The notes: generated by a model not told the origin, from the letters alone. Shown: positions 1-6,343, numbered from the stretch's first letter. The stretch is 7,143 nucleotides of DNA from Sphingopyxis sp. (GCA_013911715.1 JACEST010000101.1:1-7143); one strand, 5' to 3'. Numbers and translations: made by a program.

Positions 1-2
1 AA

Positions 3-77
3 TCAGCCGACGAAATCCTCGCCTCGGTCAAGCGCTTCTGCCAAAAGACCGAAATAGCTTTATCCAACGGACTTTAG
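3..77 (+). CDS. C-terminal tail of a probable IS630-family transposase (partial, cut by window edge)
   Basis: An open frame enters from the left edge and ends at TAG 75-77. The 24 visible residues begin SADEILASVKRFCQ and end in SNGL. From memory, this resembles the extreme C-terminus of IS630/Tc1-mariner-type DDE transposases, which often end with a W-x-K-(S/T)-ADEIL-x-x-(V/L)-x-(R/A)-(F/Y)-C motif. The two bases before the first full codon (AA) would fit the expected lysine. The catalytic DDE residues would lie upstream, outside the window, so it cannot be judged whether the element is intact. The gene is convergent with the c-di-GMP gene, with 47 nt between the two stop codons. The terminal inverted repeat and TA target site of such an element should fall in about 78-124, but I could not define them. 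It could also be the end of an unrelated plus-strand gene. Confidence 0.5.
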   Translation, partial: SADEILASVKRFCQKTEIALSNGL

Positions 78-124
78 ATTCAGGTGACTAGAGCGTGATC
101 ATCTTATCTTGCAAGGCCGCCATT

Positions 125-1903
125 TTATCGTCGCTGCACCGCGCGCACCGTGTTGGCGATTTTGCGCTCAGCCGCTGCTCCGGAAAATGGTTGAACGATT
201 GGCAGTGACAGCTTGTTTTCCTGCGCAATGCGAACCAGAATCGCTTCCTCGCTTACTGCCGGGCTGAACAGGAAGCCCTGCAACTGGCTGCATCCTTTCG
301 CTTTGAGGAATTCTTGCTGTTGAGCGGTTTCAACGCATTCAGCGGTGGTGCGGATATTGAGGCTTTTGCCGAGCGCCAACACTGCTGAAACCACCGTCGC
401 CGCTTCGCTCGATTCGCCCAGCCGACGGACAAAGTCGCCATCGATCTTGATCTTGTCGAAAGCAAAGGACGACATGTAACTGAGGCTGGAATAGCCAGTT
501 CCAAAATCGTCCATTGCGATCGATACCCCAAGATCCTTGATCCGGCGGAAAGTCTGACGTGTATGCTCGACATCGCTGAGCAAGATCGATTCGGTGACTT
601 CAAGTTCAAGTTTGGTTGGGTCGATGCCGCTCGCTGCAAGGCTGTTTATCAGGACACTCACAAAATCTTGATGCCGGAACTGCACCGCCGACACATTGAC
701 AGCCGTGTAGAGCGTGGGCCATTGGCGCCCCGCCTCGCACGCTGAGCGTAACGCCCAATTGCCCAGCGAATGCATCATGCCGGTGGTTTCGGCGATCTCG
801 ATGAACTCACCGGGTTCAATCACACCAAGCTCAGGATGATGCCAGCGCATCAATGCCTCGACCCCTTCGGTGCATCCGGTGGTGCCTGAGATCAGCGGTT
901 GATACAACAGGCTTAGCTCGCCCAGTTCGAGCGCACGGCGCAGATCGCGTTCAAGCCGCCTGCGCCTTCTGGCTCGTGTACCCATGTCGGGCTGATAGAA
1001 GCACAGCTCGCCGTCGCGGGTCGCTTTGGACTGATACAGCGCCAAGTCGGCGCAGTGCAGAAGCGATTCCGTATCATGCGCGTCATCGCCACGCAGCGCC
1101 GCGCCAATGCTTACCCCGACAAACACATTCTGCCCGTGCAGCGAGATCGGCTCCTTCAAGCGGTCTTGCAACATTGCGGCCAGCGCCTTTAGCGCATCAT
1201 CGTCATGGTCCAGACACAAGGCGGCGAATTCGTCACCGCCGATCCGGCTGACAAGGTGGGCATCGGCGAACACCGCGCGCATGATGCGCGCAAATTCAAT
1301 CAACGCAGCATCACCACCCTGATGGCCGAGTGTGTCGTTGATCTGCTTGAACCCGTCGAGATCGAATGCCAATACCGCCAGCCGACGTCGGCTGTCGCTT
1401 TCTTTGCGGGTCAGCCTGTCGAGCTGGTCGCGCAGCATCGTGCGGTTGGGCAGCCCCGTCAGCGCGTCATGAAGCGCCAGATGGGAGATCGCCTGCCGTG
1501 CCTCGACTTCGGCGGTGATGTCGGTACAAATGCCTAAAAAGCGCTCGCCGCTTGGCGTCAAAATTCGCTTGCCTTGGTCGCGCACCCAAATTTCACGACC
1601 ATCGGCGCGGATCATCCGGAATTCCAGCTCATAGGGCAGGGAATCATCGAACACATCGCTGATCGATTTAGCCACCCTGTCGCGATCTTCATGATGAACA
1701 TGCGCCAGAAACTCGTCGATGTCGTCGCCCGAAATCCCCAACACGGCGGCGGGATCGCCGAACCGTTCAACGCGGCGTGATCGCAGGTCGCGTTCCCAGA
1801 TATACATGTTGGCGGCCTTCAGCGCGAATTCCAGCCGATGTTCCATCGACGAATCGAAATGTGAACGATGCCGGACACTGCCGGTCTGACTGCCTGCCAT
1901 CAT
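125..1903 (-). CDS. PAS-GGDEF-EAL cyclic-di-GMP turnover protein (diguanylate cyclase/phosphodiesterase)
   Basis: A 592-residue soluble protein without membrane segments, so a cytoplasmic sensor that makes and/or breaks the second messenger cyclic di-GMP. A PAS fold spans about residues 22-132, including the PAC-like stretch YELEFRMIRADG (91-102), followed by a GGDEF domain at about 140-305. The GGDEF domain has DALTGLPNR at 146-154, the metal-binding FDLDGFKQIND at 180-190 and an intact GGDEF signature at 222-226. The allosteric inhibitory RxxD site expected just before it reads ADAH, so product inhibition at that site is unlikely. The EAL domain runs from about 317 to 560: EAL at 349-351, NVSAVQF at 403-409, ELEVTES at 433-439, DDFGTG at 465-470, KID at 486-488 and AECVE at 521-525, where AEGVE is usual. 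All catalytic acidic residues I can place are present, so phosphodiesterase activity is plausible. The start is one of two adjacent ATGs (1903 or 1900), with a GGGG-containing weak ribosome binding site upstream. The last part is less GC-rich than the rest. Confidence 0.93.
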   Translation of the reverse strand: MMAGSQTGSVRHRSHFDSSMEHRLEFALKAANMYIWERDLRSRRVERFGDPAAVLGISGDDIDEFLAHVHHEDRDRVAKSISDVFDDSLPYELEFRMIRADGREIWVRDQGKRILTPSGERFLGICTDITAEVEARQAISHLALHDALTGLPNRTMLRDQLDRLTRKESDSRRRLAVLAFDLDGFKQINDTLGHQGGDAALIEFARIMRAVFADAHLVSRIGGDEFAALCLDHDDDALKALAAMLQDRLKEPISLHGQNVFVGVSIGAALRGDDAHDTESLLHCADLALYQSKATRDGELCFYQPDMGTRARRRRRLERDLRRALELGELSLLYQPLISGTTGCTEGVEALMRWHHPELGVIEPGEFIEIAETTGMMHSLGNWALRSACEAGRQWPTLYTAVNVSAVQFRHQDFVSVLINSLAASGIDPTKLELEVTESILLSDVEHTRQTFRRIKDLGVSIAMDDFGTGYSSLSYMSSFAFDKIKIDGDFVRRLGESSEAATVVSAVLALGKSLNIRTTAECVETAQQQEFLKAKGCSQLQGFLFSPAVSEEAILVRIAQENKLSLPIVQPFSGAAAERKIANTVRAVQRR

Positions 1904-2044
1904 TCGCGCCCCGCTAAACGCTGAACTTCAACGTCATCTGGCAAAGTAACGGCCGCAACCAACAAAGATTAAGTGGCCATCGTCATTCAAGGTGGAATTG
2001 CCGTGGCCGGTAATCGCCCTGCGGGGCCAGAGCGCCTTTAAGTG

Positions 2045-2047
2045 CTA
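2045..2047 (-). other. gpmA stop codon; 1904-2044 gap holds only a weak hairpin
   Basis: The gpmA stop is TAG. The 141 nt beyond it, up to the c-di-GMP gene start, contain a short GCCC-TGCG-GGGC stem (about 2027-2038) with no T-run after it on the minus strand. I therefore do not call an intrinsic terminator. I see no small ORF with a convincing ribosome binding site here. The gap probably holds the promoter of the PAS-GGDEF-EAL gene, but I could not pick out a consensus -35/-10 pair. Confidence 0.4.
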
Positions 2048-2731
2048 TCGCTCGGCCAGGTAAAAGCGGTCACGTGCGGCCAGATTTTCATCAAGATCAT
2101 AAATGATCGGCTGGCCGGTCGGGATTTCAAGGCCCGTAATATCGGCATCCGAAATGCCCGACAGATGCTTGACCAGCGCGCGCAGGCTGTTGCCGTGCGC
2201 CGCCACCAGCACGACCAGGCCCGCGCGCAGTTGCGGCACAATGGCGCTCTCATAATAGGGCAGCACGCGCGCGATTGTGTCTTTCAGGCTTTCGGTGTTC
2301 GGGATGGCGATGCCCGCATAGCGCGGGTCGGCGGCGAGGTCATAGGCCGATCCCGGCTCCAGCACCGGGGGCGGAATATCGAAACTGCGCCGCCAGATTT
2401 TGACCTGTTCGTCGCCATGTTTGGCCGCCGTTTCGGCCTTGTCGAGGCCGGTCAGCCCGCCATAATGGCGCTCGTTCAGTCGCCAGTCCTTGGTCTCGGT
2501 TATCCACAGCCGCCCCGCCGCCTCGAGCGCCAGATGCAGCGTCTGGATCGCGCGCGTCTGGACGCTGGTAAAGGCGACATCGGGCAGCATGTTCTTGGCC
2601 TTGAGCAATGCGCCCGCCGCGCGTGCTTCTTCGGCGCCTTTTTCGGTGACCAGCACATCCCACCAGCCGGTGAAGCGGTTTTCCAGATTCCATTGCGACT
2701 GGCCGTGACGGAGCAGGATGAGGGTGGGCAT
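2045..2731 (-). CDS. gpmA: 2,3-bisphosphoglycerate-dependent phosphoglycerate mutase
   Basis: This 228-residue cytosolic enzyme interconverts 3-phosphoglycerate and 2-phosphoglycerate in glycolysis and gluconeogenesis, through a phosphohistidine intermediate primed by 2,3-bisphosphoglycerate. The family signature LLRHGQSQWN sits at residues 6-15 with the phosphorylated histidine at H9. The second catalytic histidine is H179 in VAAHGNSLRAL. R60 and the acid E87 in RLNERHYG (84-91) match the conserved substrate and proton-donor positions. Length fits the dPGM family (about 230-250). The open frame extends 19 codons further upstream, but the start at 2731 is preferred. It places MPTLILLRHG at the usual N-terminus and has an AAAGG ribosome binding site 9 nt upstream (2741-2745). 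It lies 113 nt downstream of the M14 peptidase gene and 141 nt upstream of the PAS-GGDEF-EAL gene. No strong promoter or terminator is evident in either gap. Confidence 0.96.
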   Translation of the reverse strand: MPTLILLRHGQSQWNLENRFTGWWDVLVTEKGAEEARAAGALLKAKNMLPDVAFTSVQTRAIQTLHLALEAAGRLWITETKDWRLNERHYGGLTGLDKAETAAKHGDEQVKIWRRSFDIPPPVLEPGSAYDLAADPRYAGIAIPNTESLKDTIARVLPYYESAIVPQLRAGLVVLVAAHGNSLRALVKHLSGISDADITGLEIPTGQPIIYDLDENLAARDRFYLAER

Positions 2732-2740
2732 GGCATTTAG

Positions 2741-2745
2741 CCTTT
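2741..2745 (-). promoter_or_regulatory. gpmA ribosome binding site
   Basis: AAAGG on the minus strand lies 9 nt before the ATG at 2731. This supports the shorter start over the upstream ATG at 2788 in the same frame, whose extra 19 residues (MRAARLRAQ...) do not belong to the enzyme family. Confidence 0.6.
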
Positions 2746-2844
2746 CGGGTAAGCACAGGATTTGCGCCCTTAACCGCGCGGCGCGCACGCTTACAATGAC
2801 AAAGTCATCGGGTGGCTGAACGGGTCGGCGCGATCAGCCCACGC

Positions 2845-3966
2845 TCACATTAGCTCCGCCAGCGTGTCGATGCACGCGTGCGCGAGCAATTTGCAGCGTT
2901 CGGGCGACCAGCCAAATTGGGCGTCGGGCAGATCCTGATTGTCCTTGAACGGCATTTCCAGCGTCATCGCAATCGCGCCAAAGCGTTCGGCGAGCTGCGT
3001 TGTCGACATCGACAAATTGGCCTTGCCCGGCGCGCTTTCGACATAGCCGAGCCGCGTCTGGAAGTCGGGCGTGCGCTGCGCCAGCCGGTTGCGGTAGGCG
3101 CGAAAGCTTTCAATCTGGCCCGGGCGCATCGACGGGATGCCCTCGAACCCCGCCAAAAACACCGCCGGAATGGCTTCGTCGCCGTGCACATCCATCGCCC
3201 AATCGACGCCCGTTTCATCCATACGGGCCCGCACGCACAGCACTTCGGGGCTGCGTTCAGCCGACGGTTCGTGCCATTCGCGGTTGAGGTTCACGCCGGC
3301 ATAATTGGTGCGCAAATGGCCGCGGCGCGACCCGTCAGGGTTCATGTTTGGGACAATATGCAGCGTCGCCTTTTGCCGCAGCAGACGGGCTTGCGGGTCG
3401 TGCGGGTCGGTCAGCTTTTCGAGCGCGCCTTCCATCCACCATTCGGCCATGCTTTCGCCCGGATGCTGGCGCGCATAGAGCCACAGCTGTTTGGGCCCGT
3501 CGCCCATGGTCAGATAGTCGATTGGCTGCCCCTCTAGGCTGGTGCCGAGGCAGCGGTAGCCGACACCGTCGCATGCCGCGACCGAGGCGACCAGGTCATG
3601 GTGCCGTTCCATCGAATAGGGCGCATAATAGGCAACCCAAAGGATCGGCGTCGCCGCCATGTGGCGGATCGTCAGCGTGCCTCCGTCCACCCCCGCATCA
3701 TAGCGGGTGGCGGCGCGCAGCCAATTTTCGCGATCTTCGCTGATGCACGCGGCATAGCCGGGCCAGCCGTCGGGATAGGCCGCGCTGGCCAGCCCGGTGA
3801 TGGCGAGTTCAAGATCGTCGCCGACGTTGCAATCGACGCGGAAGTGAAACCATTGGAAAAATTCGGATTCGCGGTCTTTGCGGATCGAAAGCCGCGCGCG
3901 CGTGCCGTCGACCGCGTCCACGATGATATTGCCGCTGTCGAAAGCAGCGTTGATGCCGATAGTCAT
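2845..3966 (-). CDS. M14-family zinc carboxypeptidase, cytosolic carboxypeptidase (CCP/Nna1)-like
   Basis: A 373-residue metallopeptidase of the M14 carboxypeptidase clan. The layout matches the bacterial CCP-like group: an N-terminal beta-rich domain (about 1-125) followed by the catalytic domain. Zinc ligands are visible as HPGES (H168 and E171, the HxxE motif) and H261 in MDVHGDE. The substrate-carboxylate-binding region shows NMNPDGSRRG (207-216) and the NLNRE motif (226-230). The catalytic glutamate is E337 in TLEMPFKDN. All key residues are present, so an active enzyme is expected. No signal peptide or membrane segment is seen, so it should act in the cytoplasm. Eukaryotic relatives remove glutamates from tubulin; the bacterial substrate is not known to me. 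The open frame extends 70 codons upstream, but that part is Arg/Pro-rich read-through across the lipoprotein gene. MTIGINAAFDSGN at 3966 is the natural start, although its ribosome binding site is weak. It lies 52 nt after the lipoprotein gene. Confidence 0.9.
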   Translation of the reverse strand: MTIGINAAFDSGNIIVDAVDGTRARLSIRKDRESEFFQWFHFRVDCNVGDDLELAITGLASAAYPDGWPGYAACISEDRENWLRAATRYDAGVDGGTLTIRHMAATPILWVAYYAPYSMERHHDLVASVAACDGVGYRCLGTSLEGQPIDYLTMGDGPKQLWLYARQHPGESMAEWWMEGALEKLTDPHDPQARLLRQKATLHIVPNMNPDGSRRGHLRTNYAGVNLNREWHEPSAERSPEVLCVRARMDETGVDWAMDVHGDEAIPAVFLAGFEGIPSMRPGQIESFRAYRNRLAQRTPDFQTRLGYVESAPGKANLSMSTTQLAERFGAIAMTLEMPFKDNQDLPDAQFGWSPERCKLLAHACIDTLAELM

Positions 3967-4018
3967 TCTGGTGCGTGTCCCATGTGCGCGGGGGGCGCAT
4001 CGCCGCCCGCAAATCTGA

Positions 4019-4618
4019 TCAGGGGACGCTGATAGTCGTTCCCGATTCGCCGGGAAAGCCCCCGAACAGCGCAGCCGCAAGTTTTGCCGCGGCGAGCGAA
4101 GGCTGCGCCGCTGGTGCCTTGACCGGTATGGCGGTGGCGGCGCGGCCTTCCCACAGCGCCGTGCCAGTGGCGGCATCGTCGATGCGCACGCCCAGCGTCA
4201 AATCAACCCAGCGGCGCGGTCCGCCGCCGAGGTTGAGCCCGATACCCACACCAACCCCCGAACCATAGCTGCCGGTGCTGCCGCCCACGCCGACGCTGAC
4301 CGGCGAAGCCCCGTCGCCGCGCCGTTCGCTGCGTGTCAGGGATATTCGCACCAGCAAGGGTGCCGCGCTGTCCACCGCCGCCGGGACGAATCCCTGTTTG
4401 CGCATTTCGACGTCAACTGCCGTGCGATAGCTGTGCGCCTCGCCCAGGGCAGCCGCATCATCAGCAATGCGATAGGCGGCACCAGGTGCCAGCGCGGCTA
4501 GCGCCGAGGTGTGAAAGCGCGTCACTTCAACCGGCGGCACTGTAGTGGCGCAGCCGGTGAGCAGCACCAGCGGCGCTGCCAGAATCGCAAAGCCAAAAGG
4601 CACAAGGCGGCAGTTCAT
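4019..4618 (-). CDS. DUF4136-like outer-envelope lipoprotein
   Basis: A 199-residue protein with a textbook lipoprotein signal: MNCR, then a hydrophobic stretch (about 5-20), then the lipobox LTGC with the lipidated cysteine at C23. The residue after the cysteine is Ala, so export onward to the outer membrane is likely. The mature part has a TTVPPVEVTRFH opening, a central segment around LVRISLTRSERR (89-100), a Gly/Val/Ser-rich stretch (109-133) and TALWEGRA (153-160). This pattern resembles the DUF4136 lipoproteins common in sphingomonads; the function is unknown. Start choice: 4618 gives an ideal signal peptide but has no clear Shine-Dalgarno. An in-frame ATG at 4699 overlaps the stop of the SleB gene as TGATG and would add 27 residues, giving an unusually long N-region. 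I prefer 4618. The gene sits between the SleB hydrolase and M14 peptidase genes, probably in one transcript. Confidence 0.8.
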   Translation of the reverse strand: MNCRLVPFGFAILAAPLVLLTGCATTVPPVEVTRFHTSALAALAPGAAYRIADDAAALGEAHSYRTAVDVEMRKQGFVPAAVDSAAPLLVRISLTRSERRGDGASPVSVGVGGSTGSYGSGVGVGIGLNLGGGPRRWVDLTLGVRIDDAATGTALWEGRAATAIPVKAPAAQPSLAAAKLAAALFGGFPGESGTTISVP

Positions 4619-4635
4619 TGGCGCATCATGCGCCA
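4619..4635. repeat. 17-bp palindrome directly before the lipoprotein start codon
   Basis: TGGCGCAT-C-ATGCGCCA is a perfect dyad with 8-bp arms around one central base; as RNA it can form a 7-bp stem with a 3-nt loop. It abuts the ATG at 4618, where a ribosome binding site would normally lie. It falls within the read-through part of the frame if the 4699 start is used. It could influence initiation, or be a protein site or chance. Confidence 0.5.
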
Positions 4636-4698
4636 GACCCGCCGCCTTGGCAATCATCGCTGCGGCAGGCCGGGCGCGCGGCAATCGCGCCTCCCGCA

Positions 4699-5343
4699 TC
4701 AACGATAGAAGATATGATTGTCGATTTGCGCAATGCGCGGGCGGTTCCAGCCCGGCGACACATGGCGCGCGTGAAAAAACAGCGCGCCCGGCGCGGCATT
4801 GTCCCAGCTGCCGTCGCGGGCAATCTGGGCAACTGCGACCGCATTGCGCCACTGGCGATGCGCGGTGTTGATTGGCGGCATTTGTCCGCCGCGCACAAAG
4901 CTGAACTGGCTCTTTTGATAGACCACGCCGCACATGGTGCGGGGGAAGCGGCCCGATTCGGTGCGATTGATCACAACATGCGCCACCGCCAGCTGGCCCG
5001 CGAGCGATTCGCTGCGCGATTCAAAATAGACCGCACCGGCGAGGCAGCGCAGTTCTTCATCGATTGCTTCGGGCATCGGAGTCGCCGCAACCAGATCGGC
5101 GAGCGAAGTCGCGCGCACCGGTTCCGGGGCTGGGGCCGGTTCAGTTTCGGTCTCGGACTGATTCCCGGCCGGGGCTTGTTCTTGGGTCTCGGGCCCAACC
5201 GGGGCGGCGGGCTGGGGCAGCACCACCGGGGCAACCGACGCGGCGGCCAGATCGCTGGCCTGACCGGGTTCGGTGAGGGCCAACATGGCGGTTGCGGTCA
5301 AGACGACCGCCGCCAGGCTGGCAACGTTCAAAATACGACTCAT
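4699..5343 (-). CDS. SleB-family cell wall hydrolase, exported
   Basis: A 214-residue protein with an N-terminal signal peptide (hydrophobic about 8-23, likely cleaved near GQAS-D at 30/31). An Ala/Pro/Glu-rich linker follows (about 31-78), then a C-terminal hydrolase domain (about 95-214). The domain matches the SleB/CwlJ type (Hydrolase_2), named for a spore-cortex-lytic enzyme but widespread in non-sporulating alphaproteobacteria: LRCLAGAVYFESRSES (98-113) with the likely catalytic E108, LAVAHVVINR (118-127), and ALFFHARHVSPGW (187-199). Known relatives cleave peptidoglycan, often as lytic transglycosylases, so a role in wall remodelling in the periplasm is expected. C100 and C138 could form a disulfide. 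The start is fixed: an in-frame TAG (5344-5346) directly precedes the ATG. The ribosome binding site is weak (GGA about 8 nt upstream). Its stop codon overlaps an alternative start of the lipoprotein gene (TGATG). Confidence 0.9.
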   Translation of the reverse strand: MSRILNVASLAAVVLTATAMLALTEPGQASDLAAASVAPVVLPQPAAPVGPETQEQAPAGNQSETETEPAPAPEPVRATSLADLVAATPMPEAIDEELRCLAGAVYFESRSESLAGQLAVAHVVINRTESGRFPRTMCGVVYQKSQFSFVRGGQMPPINTAHRQWRNAVAVAQIARDGSWDNAAPGALFFHARHVSPGWNRPRIAQIDNHIFYR

Positions 5344-5537
5344 CTAATCCGTCAAAAAATGCGGCCGATGGTCCGGAACCGTGGCAGGAAAGTGCTGAAT
5401 TAACAGCGGCCCGGGCGGATATCGTCCGTCTGCGTGTCCATCCTGTTGATCGCCGCCCCATCCATGAATGAACGAAACTGGCGCAGAACGACCTCCGCGT
5501 TATCGAGCCGCGCATATCTTTGTGCAGCGCACAAAAG
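5344..5537. other. 194-nt intergenic region upstream of the SleB gene
   Basis: This is the only long gap between the DUF1491 and SleB genes, so the SleB promoter, if separate, should lie here. A minus-strand ATG frame from 5515 runs into the SleB gene out of frame; its Arg/Ser-rich composition marks it as a shadow. The right end carries the 5519-5535 dyad. I see no convincing -35/-10 pair and no GGAAC...CGTT general-stress promoter in the minus orientation. Confidence 0.4.
5519..5535. repeat. Dyad immediately after the DUF1491 stop codon
   Basis: TTTGTGC-AGC-GCACAAA forms perfect 7-bp arms with a 3-nt centre, starting 2 nt past the stop codon of the DUF1491 gene on the transcribed strand. 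It could fold as a hairpin ending the ptsN-DUF1491 transcript, but the expected U-run after the stem is missing (GATATG follows). It could instead be an operator upstream of the SleB gene. The structure is certain; the function is not. Confidence 0.45.
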
Positions 5538-5864
5538 TCAAGCCCCGCGGGTCAACTCCGCGATGAACTGTGGTGCATCCGGGATGTCCAGTTCGATTAA
5601 CCACAAATCGGGATCGGCGCGGCGACGGCGTTCGAGATAGGCGGTGCGCGCATCCTTGTCAGCGGCCGATTCGGGGCCGACCGCTTGCCACTGGCCGTCA
5701 AACTGGCGTTCGATCAGCGGCCCGGTCCGGCCATATTCGCGGCATTCAATCAGGATCGCGCCGCCATGGTCATCGCCGTGCGTGACCACCGTCGCGAACC
5801 CCCCGGCACCGCTGGTCGCGCGCAGCAGCAAGTCGACCATCAACCGGGACGGCAGCCGCGTCAC
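5538..5864 (-). CDS. DUF1491 family protein, translationally coupled to ptsN
   Basis: A 108-residue small soluble protein of unknown function. The opening (M)TRLPSRLMVDLLLR, the segment THGDDHGGAILIE (28-40) and the closing DPDLWLIELDIPDAPQFI (84-101) match, from memory, the alphaproteobacterial DUF1491 family, whose members are about 100-120 residues. There is no signal peptide or membrane segment. The start chosen is GTG at 5864. It overlaps the ptsN stop by 4 nt (GTGA), a classic coupling arrangement, and gives the usual family N-terminus. The ATG at 5885 would lie further inside ptsN and add an Arg-rich extension. The coupling suggests co-expression with the nitrogen PTS, but no biochemical role can be read from the sequence. 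Confidence 0.85.
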   Translation of the reverse strand: MTRLPSRLMVDLLLRATSGAGGFATVVTHGDDHGGAILIECREYGRTGPLIERQFDGQWQAVGPESAADKDARTAYLERRRRADPDLWLIELDIPDAPQFIAELTRGA

Positions 5865-6325
5865 GCGGCGTCGCGCGCCTCGCAATCGGCGAGCAAAGCA
5901 TAGAGCGCTTCGTCGCTTTTCACGCCGCGCAAACGGTCAGCAGCCGCTTCGTTGCGCAGCATGCGTGATGCGCTGGCGAGCGCCTTCAAATGATCGGCAC
6001 CGGCATCGAGAGGTGAAAGCAGGACGAAGAATAAATCGACCGGAAGGCCATCGACCGCCGCAAAATCAATCGGTCGCTGCAGCTGGACGAACAGACCGCG
6101 CACGCCGCCCAGCCCTTCCAGTTTCGCGTGCGGCAACGCAATGCCGCGACCAAAACCGGTCGAGCCAAGCCGTTCGCGTTCGAGCAGCGCTTCCCCCACC
6201 TGACCTGCGTCAAGGCCAAGCGTGCGACTCGCCAAATCGCCAAAATAGGCAAAAAGCGCCTTTTTTGAATCGATCGCCACATTGGCGCGCACCGAGGCGG
6301 GATAAACAAGCGAGTCGAGCGTCAT
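5861..6325 (-). CDS. ptsN: Nitrogen-related PTS enzyme IIA (IIA-Ntr)
   Basis: A 154-residue single-domain EIIA of the fructose/mannitol type (PTS_EIIA_2), the last phosphoacceptor of the regulatory nitrogen phosphotransferase chain (PtsP to NPr to PtsN). The phosphorylated histidine is H66 in the signature GRGIALPHAKLEGL (59-72). FVQLQRPIDFAAVDGLPVDLFFVLLSP (about 78-104) is the usual core, and HLKALASASRMLRN (112-125) matches the family's conserved helix. It has no sugar-transport domains, so the role is regulatory: known relatives control potassium uptake, nitrogen or carbon balance and stringent-response factors. Length is normal. The position after hpf is the standard alphaproteobacterial order. 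The ATG at 6325 has only a weak ribosome binding site (GAAG), and a nested hairpin ends 18 nt upstream of it. The stop overlaps the DUF1491 start. Confidence 0.94.
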   Translation of the reverse strand: MTLDSLVYPASVRANVAIDSKKALFAYFGDLASRTLGLDAGQVGEALLERERLGSTGFGRGIALPHAKLEGLGGVRGLFVQLQRPIDFAAVDGLPVDLFFVLLSPLDAGADHLKALASASRMLRNEAAADRLRGVKSDEALYALLADCEARDAA

Positions 6326-6343
6326 GATGCTTCAAATCTGTCA

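Noticed and set aside
2027..2038. Possible terminator after gpmA
   Set aside because: The stem is only 4 bp and no T-run follows on the transcribed strand.
2042..2740. Plus-strand ORF (232 aa) opposite gpmA
   Set aside because: It covers almost exactly gpmA, which has all catalytic residues; the antisense product resembles no family.
2796..2808. Short palindrome ATGAC-AAA-GTCAT upstream of gpmA
   Set aside because: Arms of 5 bp with a 3-nt centre are expected by chance at this scale, and no regulator consensus was recognised.
3967..4176. N-terminal extension of the M14 peptidase frame
   Set aside because: The extra 70 residues are Arg/Pro-rich, overlap the lipoprotein coding region in another frame, and precede the natural family start.
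4618..5403. Plus-strand ORF (261 aa) opposite the SleB gene
   Set aside because: Its Gly/Arg-rich low-complexity part is the reverse reading of the SleB Pro/Ala/Glu linker; it is a shadow.
5141..5515. Minus-strand ORF (124 aa) starting in the SleB upstream gap
   Set aside because: Most of it overlaps the SleB gene in another frame; the composition is Arg/Ser-rich and no ribosome binding site is evident.
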